Shown piece after piece: positions 24,109-35,604 of a stretch of 64,000 nucleotides of DNA (positions within the stretch are counted from its first letter, which is position 1; each line of letters starts with the position of its first letter). The stretch is from Prosapia bicincta. Taxonomy: Eukaryota > Arthropoda > Insecta > Hemiptera > Cercopidae. Location of the stretch: NCBI GenBank assembly GCA_036971475.1, contig JBAIZL010000001.1, positions 97,577,850 to 97,641,849 of the forward strand, in the 5' to 3' direction. The translations under genes were made by a program, and so were the position numbers. The notes under the pieces were generated by a model. It made no database searches, was not told the origin of the DNA, and was given only the letters and a program-made list of their open reading frames with translations.

Positions 24109-26646
24109 TTAGGTTTTAATGGAGGAATAAAATACACAGTGTATATTTGAATCATTTCTAAAACAATAAGTATCGGAAGAAGTTCCTGTTGTATCAGAAA
24201 GTGTGAGAGATGTATATATCACTCATAAACAAATAAAACAATGTTATATCCTACTTTGTCAAAAGATATCGTTCCTCTTTCAGCACACTCTCGTCCAAGT
24301 TTGACTCCTTCTAATTTTATAGAGTAGGATAATAATAAAGAATAATTTGTTGCTACATTTGTTGCTGTCAAATCAAGAATTCACAATTATTAATTCAAAG
24401 ATAATGCCTTAAAGATATTGTTTTTCAACACAAAACAAAGTAAAGCCTACATTGTCACTTGATATCCACTGCGTGACCAAGTTCTAAACACACTTATATT
24501 ACACAAGACTAAATCATTATTCATTTTTCCGTTACGTAAACCGCAAACACAGACAACAAAGTGAAAATACCAGTTTAAGATGCTGGAACGTAACTGTATC
24601 TCCAATATAAAGATATTCAATCTATTATCTAATTAACCCGAGGCCAATATTTCGGCTCAAGAAGCCCGTTGTTCTTCTGTAATGATTTTTAGGCCAACAA
24701 TATCAAGGCTTTGTTGCAAACATAATTACCTTTTTCTTGGATTGATTTAATTGTTATCTACTATGGACAAAGATTTTCGCAATACGTTTCTTTTTTGTTC
24801 ATAACAATCCCTGTAATTACGGCTTGAATTCGGTCTGTCCGCTCTTTGTCTTTTAGCCTTCAAAGGTTAAATTAAACCTTTATAGAGTGTCTTGTAGTAA
24901 ACAAGAATAGATCACAGATCCATCAAAAAGACATTATTGTAATTTAGATGTCTTTTGTCTGGATCATGACCGAATATTTCGAAATTCAGTTTTTCTCAGG
25001 TTTCTAACGCTTAATGCTATGGATTTTACTCTGACAGCTAGACCAAGTTTTTGCCTCCTATACCGACAGTTTCTGATGTTCAAAGTATCTGGCGCTTAAA
25101 CACCATATAACTTTAAAATATCAAAACCTAATATTTTACTTTACAATATGAAGAAATATATAAAATATTAATCAAGAAGTTGTTGTTATTCATGTGGATG
25201 ACTTATATCTTAATGTAAAATGAATATTTTTCTGGTTTTTTCAATAAATAGGTAAAATACTATCTTACAAAAGTAGTTGAAGAGGCAACATTGTTTTCGA
25301 AAGTTTAAAAACTAAAATACAAAAAAACACGTTTCTGTATTTTTTTCAAAATTAGTCAAATTTTATGACGAAATAGTAGATGTTATGGAACATTTTTTTT
25401 TAAAGTGTTTAAAGGAAAAATGTCACTCTTTTTCTCTCTTCCTCTCTGTTTGTTTCTCGCGCGCTCGCAATTTTTTTCTCTCTCTCTTACATATATTGGG
25501 TGCACACTATAACATCAAGCTACAATGCCGAGCCGCTAACTGTAACATGTTGGACGCCAAATCTGTATTTTGAAGAAATTAAAATTAATAAAAGAATATG
25601 TGGATATAACAAACAACAATAGTTCACTTAATTACTTATTAAATTTACCCCAAAAACATTTAACCACTAATTTACATTTTTAATTCATAAAAACTGATGA
25701 ATGACCAGGTAGTTTCATTGGTAAGCCAAACAGAAAGGAATGCTTACAAATTACTCATCTAATATTATCCTAACAATAAGTTATGGTAAATATATTTATT
25801 TCTAGGCGTGAGGTTGCTGTCTCATGACTTGTAATTTATTAAATTTAGTTACTATGCTTGTTTTCTAAATGTAATTGTTGGCTATAAATTTAATTGTACA
25901 AGATTGAATTTTTAATAAGTAATTAATTTATTTGGTTTGAGTTCCTGTGCTTTGGTGTCGTGATCCACTCTGGATCCAAGCATGGGTTCTTTCCCTCCTC
26001 TTATCTCTGACTCCCAGGGTTGGACTATTATAATTGTGACTTAGGCCTCCAGCTCTCAATACTTGTCTGCTCTCTCCGACTCCACGAACTCCTGTTCTCT
26101 ATGGCTCCCCGAGGTTCACTCCTCGATTGCCAAAACTTAACTGTCTCCTTTCTTACTTAACTTCTTGATTCCTCCTATCCTATCTCATCAATCTACTTTC
26201 TTTTTCTTATTTTAGCCAACATTTAGCCATTGAGTTGCATTTTTGTCACGGTAGTCAAATATCTTTGTTACAAAACGCCTTGTTTTGTAAAGTACTACTT
26301 TCGTCAACCAAGAATCTACTTTGGTAACTAAGGACTTATTGGTTGGCCATCACCATTCCACCTGCATGTCTGCTCATTGTTCTAGTTCCCACTGTAGACG
26401 TTTCTAAGCTTTGAACACCTTTTATCTCTTAAAACTAACGGTTTCTTTTGAATACAGCAAACATCGAGCTTATAGGTCTAAAACAATGTTTTTTTTCTCA
26501 CCCGCTCCGTTTGAACGTAGTTATTTATTCCTCATTATAACTTTCTCTCCTTACTTTCCTCCCTCCACTCTTTGCCCTCACCTCCCATCTATCTATCTCA
26601 ATCTTCTCTCCCTCTCTATAACTGTCTTCTCCTTCCCGTTTCTTTT
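24109..26646. other. AT-rich then pyrimidine-rich DNA, no gene seen
   Basis: 24109-25900 is ordinary AT-rich DNA. From about 25960 the plus strand becomes strongly C/T-rich (many CTC, TCC and CCTC blocks) up to the TC/ATCT microsatellite. No splice-bounded coding exon could be supported. Confidence 0.4.
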
Positions 26647-26681
<35 letters not shown>

Positions 26682-26695
26682 ATCTATCTATCTAC

Positions 26696-26740
<45 letters not shown>
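26647..26740. repeat. (TC)n(ATCT)n compound microsatellite
   Basis: TC repeats (26647-26681) pass into about 15 ATCT tetranucleotides with one CC interruption. Overlapping serine/leucine- or isoleucine/tyrosine-rich frames are artefacts. Confidence 0.97.
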
Positions 26741-27516
26741 CCTCTCTTTATCTACCCTCACGTCCCATGTATATGTATTTTTAATTTTATTTTACCTTTT
26801 TCTGTGTGACATATTAGAAATACATCTAAAACGCTTTAAAACATCTAGAAGTTATGCAAACACAAAAATCCCGTGGTAACTAATTTTGACGTCATAAAAA
26901 TTATGATCATTATTGCACAATATTCAGTATCTTGTTTGGCGGAATAATAAATATTTTTTTAAAATTGATTTATCGTTTCATTGTTTTCCTAACAATGCAA
27001 CCAAACTTTGTTTTACATTTCCAAATTGTACTTGTAAGTAGACCCGATTGAAGCAACAGATAGCGCCACCAGATGTCTTATTGTTTACGACTCTGACCGC
27101 TTGGCGTTTGATTTGTAGCATGGCTGCGTTCAATTTCAAATGCTCATTACACGGTCGTTGATGTCGGCTTTGTTCGTGAACTGTTTAAATTTCACGGCAC
27201 TAACATAAAAAATGGCACAGAACTATTGGGTTTTGTTAAAAATAAAATTGTAATCCAAGCGACCCTTTCACTTACTTAACATTTAGTGATCATAGTAATT
27301 TGACAATAGTAGTTTTATCTTGCCATGAGGATTAGGCATTGATTTTATTGAGAAATATCATTTTAAAGTCATTTACAAAAAATAAAAATTTTAAATATAA
27401 ATTAATTATAATTTTTGTTTATAAATTATATAATTAATGTGTACTTTTAAAAAATATTCTTGTAGACTATTTTAATTTTAAATATAATTTTGTTAAATTG
27501 CACTCTTTTGTATTAA
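26741..27516. other. AT-rich DNA, no gene seen
   Basis: No recognised feature. A small, more balanced patch lies at 27040-27200. Confidence 0.45.
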
Positions 27517-28010
27517 CTTGGCAAAAAAAAAAAAAAACACTTAACTGATTTATTCAGCAGTCGCATTATTCAATGCTGTGAATTACTGACAAGACTGTTG
27601 CTCAGGTGTGTTGTGTTGGTATGGGTCTGTGGTCTATTTCTGTTCTGTGGTGTGTTATTGTTCATAAAGTAGTTGTTAATTATGTGCTCAAATATAGTAT
27701 TTGATAGTGAGTGAGATTTGTCATTTAGAATGTGTTGTGGATAGTATTTATGGTGTTTATATATATCATAGTGTTTTACTGTGTTAATTTTGTTGCTTTT
27801 TTATGTAGTGCCCTACATGATTATTAGATCGATGTCAATGTCAGTCTGTCAGTGTAGTGTGTTTTGTATGTGCATGACGAAATTTGATTTGGGTTGTGTC
27901 TTTCTTATCTCTTTTACGTGTTCGTTGTATCTTGTGGTAAATGTTCTTCCTGTATGCCCTATGTAAAAGCTGTGACAGATGTTGCATGTAATCTTGTATT
28001 AATTATTGTT
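27517..28010 (-). pseudogene. Penelope-like element remnant: GIY-YIG endonuclease and 3' end
   Basis: On the minus strand from about 27998 the translation reads YKITCNICHSFYIGHTGRTF, followed by TTRYNEHVKEIRKTQ and SNFVMHI. This is the GIY-YIG endonuclease domain that sits C-terminal to the reverse transcriptase in PLEs. Visible parts are the CxxC pair just before FYIG, the YIG motif, the following arginine and EH. A later stretch resembles the LE.YEIYKH region (HYDIYKHH). At least three in-frame stops interrupt it. The 3' end runs through CACAGCATTGAATAATGCGACTGCTGAATAAATCAGTTAAGTG (in part: CACAGCATTGAATAATGCG) and an oligo-T to TTGGC-type junction at 27517. That terminal sequence is also seen in the palindrome at 44985-45190. 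The RT part is absent. Confidence 0.75.
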
Positions 28011-28354
28011 TTTATTAGTTTCATTTATGAATTTTAAAAATAAACTCAAGTTCCGTTACAACAATCATTAGGTCTGTAAAACGTCATTATGGTAATTAGG
28101 TAACCATTAGATTAAAAAATCTCGCTGCGATTACCAAGTCGTAAAGTAAGCATCTTTTATGACGGTGATACAAATAAATCTAAAGGTAATTGCAAACTTT
28201 GCGAAATACAGATCACAGACGTAATCTGAAGCACAAGGTCTCGAAAGTAAAAAGTGTTCAAGGATGCTTTAACAGTAATTATACTACACGAAGAAATCGT
28301 TGTAAGGAAGTATTGCTAGAATACCGTTATGTGGTGTGGAGTTATCTTTAAATC
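28011..28354. other. Unassigned DNA beside a mariner-derived inverted repeat
   Basis: 28250-28354 may be a weak, interrupted continuation of the mariner-related left arm that follows (GAAG.A.TGCTAGAAT is shared with the right arm). No gene is seen. Confidence 0.35.
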
Positions 28355-29130
28355 TGTGGCGTCACAGATACTGAAATGGAGAAAACTATTATAGCTTATT
28401 TAATGCATATGTTGTATGCTGGATGACGTACTGTGTGAGAATGGGCTATTCAAAGTTCAAGAATTTAAAGTGCTTGTTGAACCACGAATTTGATTTAGCC
28501 TAACTGTGTTCTGAGGTACCAAATTCTATTTACTCAAAAAGTGAACAAATATTTAATGGAATGATACACTTCCGACTGCAGGAAACATTTATTAGTTGCT
28601 GTTACTCATTAGGTAAAATTTAAGATTTACTTGATTATTGATATATTTACTTGAATAAAACTCTGTGAAGACACTATTTACTGATATCTCCAGCATTAAC
28701 TTTTGGTACTTGGTGAGAGCATTGTTTAATGTAGTGAACCACGAACAAGTTGTGAGTTAAGATCTTGAGCGAGATGTGGTGTTATTTCGGTTTTCTGATA
28801 TAATAAAGTTTGATTCTCTTTGCGATTACTGAATATACTGTTGTATGAGTATAAAACAATTGAGGCTATAATTCACCCAATAAAGTTTTTATTCTAACTT
28901 TATTTTCATTTTTTACCTGGAAGTAAATTAATAATATTTATTGGTGTCAGACTTATCTCAATAATACGTTGTCATCATCAGTAACTGCATAACATACAGT
29001 TTATCTACATTCTAACAACAAAACCTTTAATCATTTTTACTATAATTTTGTATTGTGTGTTGATTTCACTGAACCACATTGAAACTCTTTGACCTGTAAG
29101 CCTCAGTTTTTGCAAATTTGCGTCGTCCGT
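28355..29130 (+). mobile_element. Left arm of mariner-derived inverted repeat
   Basis: This arm matches the reverse complement of 29590-30385 over most of its length, with moderate divergence. Shared blocks include GGGCTATTCAAAGTTCA, GTACCAAATTCTATTTACTCA, CTTCCGACTGCAGGAAACATTTAT and CTTGGTGAGAGCATTGTT. The right arm is continuous with a mariner transposase relic, so this arm is likely the tail of a second, oppositely oriented copy of the same family, here reading rightward. It contains no intact coding sequence. Confidence 0.75.
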
Positions 29131-29589
29131 CCTCATTACATGTACCCCAATTTCATTTTCTGTTTATATTTTTTTTTTTAATTCCCATTCTGTCTCCAAT
29201 TTTCAGTAAAATTTTGTTTTGTTATTCCGAATTCCCATAATTATTTCATATTCCCTTACATTCCGAATCCTTCATTACTTTTAACGTGTCTATGTTAATG
29301 TATTATGCATTACGATACACGGAGAAATCATATCACTCATGCATCTATATTCTCATAGTTAGATTAATATATCGGCAAAAATAAACGATTGTTTATACCA
29401 TGTTATACATTTTACTATGTTGAATAAACAATAAATTCTTACTGCATTTTATCTTGTTGCTTTCTCAAAGTCTATTTATTTATATCTCGTACTTTCAGAA
29501 TATAAGGATTACATTTAATTGCGTGTCACTTCAACTGTTGTTGGGTCACCTCGTCAATATTGAGATGCCATTCTAACGTAATGTCGGAA
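29131..29589. other. Spacer between mariner-derived inverted arms
   Basis: AT-rich centre of the inverted repeat with no recognised content. Homology between the arms fades gradually here, so the limits are approximate. Confidence 0.5.
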
Positions 29590-30385
29590 CTGCGTTTTAT
29601 GAACTGAGGCTTTCAAAGCAAAATCAAAAAAAAGATAAAACTAATCACACTAGAATACTCAGGCTCTGAATACTAAGGAAGAGTTCGAATGTTGTTCATT
29701 GGAATCAACACACAAGACAACATTATAGGTATACTTGATTAAAGATTTTGTGATTAGAATCTAGATAAACTGTATGTTATGTCGTCACTGATGATGACAA
29801 CGTATTATTAAGAAAAGTCTGACACTATTAAATAATATTAATTTCCTTCCAGGTAAAAACGAAAATAAAGTTAGATTAAAAACTTTATTCGGTGAGTTGG
29901 AGCTTGAACTGTTTCGTACTTAGACGACAGTATATACAGCTCATAAGTCATCTCAAAGCGAATCACACTTTAATATATAAAAATCTGGAAACACCACATC
30001 GTGCTGAACTTCTTGTTCGTGACTCATTTCATTGAACAATGCTCTCACCAAGTACGAAAGGTTTATGCTGAAGATATCAGTAAAAGTGGTTTTATTTAAA
30101 ACTTTATTTAATAAATATATCAATGTCTTCTTTAATTTTACCTAATGAGTAACAGCAAACTGATAAATGTTTCCTGCAGTCGGAAGTGTATCACTAATTT
30201 AAATATTTGTTCACTTTCTGAGTAAATAGAATTAGGTACCTAAGAACACAATTACGCTAAAGCAATTTCGTTGTTCAACAAGAACGTGAAATTCCTGAAC
30301 TTTGAACAGCCCACTCTCATACAACGTATGCGTTACATAAGCGCTAATCTTTTTTTCCAATTTCAATATCTGTGACGAGATAGAT
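29590..30385 (-). mobile_element. Right arm of mariner-derived inverted repeat
   Basis: Reverse-complement partner of 28355-29130. On the minus strand it directly follows the mariner transposase relic at 30386-30830 (the reading passes from FLQQCEE, through a degenerate LVTDIE catalytic-like stretch, into this arm). It therefore represents the 3' part and tail of that mariner, or sequence acquired by it. Confidence 0.7.
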
Positions 30386-30830
30386 TCTAGCAGATTTCTT
30401 CACATTGTTGCAAAAAACTGCAGGGCACACTCGACACGTTTTTGTTTTTGGTTTTCTATAAACATTCGCGGTACCCTCTGCGCACAAAATTTGTGATAGC
30501 CTAATATTATGGTTAAAAAGTTAAGAAATGTAGTGTTGGAAGTCTCAGGAATACGCAAAGCAAGTTCCTTGCTATCAATCCTCCCATCTTCAATCAATAT
30601 TCTTTTAACTTCATCAACGATTCCGTCTAAAACTGAAGGACTTCCGCTTCGGTCTTCATCATGAATTTTCGTGTGGCCTTCACTAAATTCTCTACACCAT
30701 TTGTGAACATGTTGAACAGATATACACTTTTCCCATAACCTTTAATTAACTGATGATAAATGTCAATAGGTGAAATCCGTTTTGCGTTTAAAAACAGCAC
30801 GAATTTTGCAACTGGCGGTAACAGCAATTG
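30386..30830 (-). pseudogene. Mariner transposase relic, N-terminal half
   Basis: On the minus strand the translation begins LPPVAKFVLFLNAKRISPIDIYHQLIK (in part VLFLNAKRISPIDIYHQL) from about 30827. This is the first helix-turn-helix of a mariner transposase. After a frameshift it continues with a KWCREF-like and EDRSGSPSV-like linker. It then reads IEDGRIDSKELALRIPE, ILGYHKFCAQRVPRM and ENQKQKRVECALQF (30597-30400), matching the second HTH and the WVPR.LT linker before the catalytic domain. The catalytic DDD core is missing or unrecognisable. Mariner proteins are about 345 residues; roughly 170 can be traced. The first 24 or so codons lie inside the long inverted repeat that starts at 30755. 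Confidence 0.8.
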
Positions 30831-31639
30831 GGAACTCCAACTTCGAAGGCTGCTAGCTCCGCACAGAGCGATGTAGCGAGGCAGGAGTGGTGAGGATAGA
30901 GAGAGGGGGAGTCGATAACTAAGACAGTGTTACCACATTTCTCCTAGCACGTCGTATTATTTCTTAGCAGCATAGAGAACTTTATTTTATGAATTAACCT
31001 AGTAGAAACAGAGTTGTCTGCACTCCTCATTTGCAATTGAACTGCTGTTTTTAATCGTAATACGGTACCTAACACATATAAAACGAGCAGACGCTTAAAG
31101 AATAAATTTGCTTTTCTGTTAAAAATATCTAATCAGCAATACATGTTTAGAAAATTAGTAAAAACAAATAAAACTACTAGAATATAATGTTATCCAAACA
31201 TTATTTCAAGTAAAATTATTATTAAGAATATTAAAATTAAATCAACTAGTTAAATTCAATTTGATATAACTACTCTGACGATTAGGTGTTGACGAAAACT
31301 TGTTAGGTTGTATGATGAAGGAAACACTGAGGAATGCTGAACGTAATAAAATAAATGTTTCTATAGTAAAATTGGATATTATAAAAACTTCTCAAAAAGT
31401 GTTTACAATGTAGTACCATAGTCTAATGACAAAATAATGACACACAAGCAACGTATGTTACGCACACATTTTTTAAATTTCCTTATTATTAAATTTTACA
31501 ATACGCCAAAATAGAATATAATTTTTACTAGTTGACATTTCCGCTAAATGAGATACTTTATTTCGTACTGATGTTATTGGTATCCTACAAGTGGAAGATT
31601 TGTAACTAAAGTCATTTCTAGTAACTACCTCCCATTCTA
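30755..31639. repeat. Foldback left arm, unique part
   Basis: About 885 bp pairing with 38151-39042 with only scattered mismatches. Examples are GAATATTAAAATTAAATC versus the partner's AAATATTTAAATTAAATC, and ...AGCACGTCG versus ...AGCCCGTCG near the outer end. It includes the mariner N-terminal codons at its tip (30755-30830) and a short purine-rich block GAGAGAGGGGGAGTC near 30900. Confidence 0.9.
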
Positions 31640-33058
31640 AGTCCTATCACAAAGAGATCTGCCAATAAGAGTCACTGAAATACCTACCGCTGGGAGATCT
31701 TTAGCTAAGTGACATCCACAAATTAGTTGCCACTGAGCGAACTATCACAAAGACACCTGCCAATACAAGTCTCTGAAGGACCTACTTCTGGGAGATCGTT
31801 AACTAAGTGGCAACCACAAATTACCTGTCACCGAGCGAAATATAACAAAGAGACCTGCCAATAAAAGTCTCTGAAAGATATACCACTGGAAGTTCTTTAA
31901 CTAAGTGGCATTCATAAATTACCTGTCACTGAGCAAACTATTACAAAGAGACCTGCCATTAAAAGTCACTAAAAGACTTACCGCTGGGAGATCTCTTACT
32001 AAGTAGCAACCACTAATTACCGAACACTGAGCGAACTATCACAAAGAGCCGGCCAAAAAAGTCACTGAAAGACCTACCGCTGGGAGTTCGTTAACTAAGT
32101 AGCAATTAAAAGTACCTGTCACTGAGCGAACTATTAAAAATAGACCTGTCAATAAAAGTCACTGAATGACCTACCGCTGAGGGATTTTTAAATGAGTGGC
32201 AATCACTAATTACATGTCACAGTGTGATTTATTACAAAGAGACCTGTTAATAAATGTCACTGAAGGACCTACCGGTGAGAGATCTTCAACTAAGTGGCAA
32301 CCACTTATTTCATGTCACTGTGTGAACTATTACAAAGAGACCTGCTAATAAATGTCACTGAAGGACCTACTGCTGAGAGATCTTCAACTAAGTGGCAACC
32401 ACTATTTACATGTCACTGTGTGAACTATTACAAAGATACCTGCTAATAAATGTCACTGAAGGACCTACCGCTGAGGGATCTTCAACTAAGTGGCAACCAC
32501 TATTTACATGTCACTGTGTGAACTATTACAAAGAGACCTGCTAATAAATGCCACTCAAAGACCTACCACTGAGGGATCATCAACTAAGTGGCAACCACTT
32601 ATTTCATGTCACTGTGTGAACTATTACAAAGAGACCTGCTAATAAATGTCACTGAAGGACCTACTGCTGAGAGATCTTCAACTAAGTGGCAACCACTATT
32701 TACATGTCACTGTATGAACTAATACAAAGAGATCTGCTAATAAATGTCACTGAAGGACCTACCGCTGAGGGATCTTCAACTAAGTGGCAACCACTATTTA
32801 CATGTCACTGTGTGAACTATTACAAAGAGACCTGCTAATAAATGTCACTGAAAGACCTACCGCTGAGGGATCTTCAACTAAGAAGCAACCACTTATTTCA
32901 TGTCACTTTGTGAACTATTACAAAGAGACCTGCTAATAAATGTCACTGAAGGACCTACTGCTGAGAGATCTTCAACTAAGTGGCAACCACTTATTACCTG
33001 TCACTGACTGAACTATCACAAAAAGACCTGCCAATAAAAGTCCTTGAAGGACGTACCG
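31640..33058. repeat. 98-bp minisatellite array, left arm (about 14 units)
   Basis: A tandem unit of about 98 bp has recurring landmarks TGTCACTGAAGGACCTACCG, GATCTTCAACTAAGTGGCAA, CATGTCACTGTGTGAACTAT and TACAAAGAGACCTGC. Inner units (about 32220-32990) are very similar to each other, while outer units are more diverged. The last unit stops abruptly at 33058, where a short (TA)n begins. Confidence 0.95.
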
Positions 33059-35604
33059 CATATATATATGTAGAGCTTACAGGTATGATTTAATTGACCG
33101 AGGTATATAAGTACAACCTAAACTATATACCTAATATGTTTATCTTTCTCTTATCTACATATAGTGTTTTCTATATGAAATGCGATTTCTCATTTAAACT
33201 ACACAAACTCATCTACTACAGATTCCTATAAGAAGGTTAATTACAAATAGGCCTATATTTTCTTAATTATACACATGATTATGAGTCATTAATTAGACAC
33301 ATGATTTAATAGTAAGTCATTAAAATTATATCAAAATGGGTTTTCTTATGTAGTAACTTCTCGATTGTTGTATATTATTATGATTTTATAACAATTTAAT
33401 ATTCTTCGATCAGTATTACTTTTAAAACCTTATTCGACCTGAATTTGTAGATTGTAATAGGGTATGATAACAACTCGGTTTTATATTTATAATAATGGTT
33501 TTTGAAAATTGAGAAAAATAATACGTACAGTAATAAACTAATATCCATTTATGGTAAAAAGCTTTATTGTATTAAAGGCATTTCATGGATATGTCATTAT
33601 TGTTAGAGCTTGGAATAGTAATAATTCACGATCACGGAGACGAATACAAGTAAAATTGTATTCAGTCTTATAGTTGTTTAAATTTAAACATATCATCATT
33701 AGAAAATAATTGATGATGATGACATGACCGATAAAAGTACTACTTAGCCTACTCATAATAAACATGATTATCTTACGTCTGTGATTGAATTAAACAATTT
33801 TCCACTCAAAAGCTAAGTTGAAACAGAATTTATTTAAATTATTATTTCAAAACTCGAAAGAGTTTAATATGACACCTTATGAACAAATTTCAGGGAAGTT
33901 ATATGCTCTTTTAAAAGTATTTAAGATTCATTTTCTTTGTTTTAAGAATTTAATAAAACGACAACAACAATGATAATTGAAATAATTAATAAATATTATA
34001 TAATTTATTACATATATTTATAAGTATTATATAAATATTAAATTAAATATTACCCTACATTAAATATTTAATATTATAATTATTAATAATAGATAATAAA
34101 ATAAGTACAGTATTGCACATAGGTACTTTAAAACTTCAGAGAACTCAAAGTCTTACTTAATCCAAAGGTAACACAATGACGAGTCACTTATGCCTATACA
34201 ATAAAGTCCTCTACAGTTAGGCGAACATATGACTTGCAAATGCTCTACTCCTCAGCATGCAAGTTGCATAACTTCATGTGATACAAGTGTACTTTATTAG
34301 GCGCCAATTTTAAGAGTTCAATGATATGTTTTACAAACGTAAAACTTGTAATTTTAGAAAAACACGTAACTAGTTATTTGATTTGAATAAGGCCGTCGAT
34401 TAGACGAGGCGTGTATGGGAAAGTCCGAACCAGTTGTTTTGTAATTTCGCATTGTTAAATTACCAGCTGTTTCACTTATGCAACGAGGACGATCTCCGTG
34501 CTGCTATGTTTCTGCATGAATAGAAATAAATATGGGACCTCTTACCATTGTTCCCTCAAGCTATTAGAAATTATTTTCGTTTCAAATGCAGTAAATAGGG
34601 AGCTACTCGTGCTCCCCAGCTACTACGTTCCGCCCAGGCTTCATTAGATGTAATTTATGAATGCATTCATTGTAGCCAGGACGCAAGATTTTGTAATAAA
34701 ACTTAGCATAACTAATTAGTTTATTAAGGAACATTTGTGTAAATTTCACTGAAGTCTTTTTGAATGGCAATAATGTATTGATGGAGCCAATATATCAATT
34801 GTCTGTTGCTAAAGTAATGTTTTTAAAGGACAAATTAAACAGCTAGAAGATATTTTTTTGAATTTATTAAATGGTATTGAATTTAATTAAGGCGAGGTTT
34901 CATTTCTATTTATAACCGTTTACTCCTCGGAACTAGATAGTTATCGACATGGTTTAAGCCATGTCAAAAAATATTAAATTTAAATAAAAATGTTATTTTA
35001 TAATGAATATAAACAGAATTAGCTACTACATTCAATAAATACATTCAGTGGAACAATTATATATGTATATTACAATACTTTGCGTTACCAAAAACACAAA
35101 ATAAGTTATTTCTACTTTGGGATTGAATATGGTTGGATATGGTTGAATATTAGGCTTTTCTCAAAATGTCTCTACTCAACCTCAACGGATACAATTAGAA
35201 ATACCTTTTGAGCTTTCTAACTAAATTATTATAATATTTTACTAGTAAAAGTAACAGATATATTTCCAAATGCCAGGCTAATCTATCGCGATTCATTGAC
35301 TAAGTCACGTACTTAGTAACTACGACTAGCCTGTAAAAAACGTAAAATTAAAGAATAAGTAACGAGTTGGTATTTTCCGTTTTTTAAAGTGATATTATAC
35401 TCACTGCTGTCTTAAAAAATCATATCATTTATAGATGAATTACTGTGTGTTTGTGTCATTTGAAGATTCAAATAAAATTATATTTGAGGAGTAAGCGATG
35501 TCTGAAGGGGTCATCAAGGGGTAGAATGAGATGTATTTCTTTTTTTCTTAAACATAAAACAGGCAAATAATTGAAAAATCAAGGTAACTAGAAGCATTTT
35601 TTCG
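33059..35604. other. Foldback loop, AT-rich, no gene seen
   Basis: Mostly AT-rich DNA. A more balanced patch at 34380-34700 (with GACGATCTCCGTGCTGC and CTCCCCAGCTACTACG) has no frame I can identify. It contains no transposase fragment, so whatever mobilised or created the structure is not encoded here. Confidence 0.5.

Noticed and set aside
26411..26809. 132-codon open frame rich in serine, leucine and isoleucine-tyrosine
   Set aside because: Its second half is the TC/ATCT microsatellite and its first half lies in a pyrimidine-biased stretch with no family similarity.
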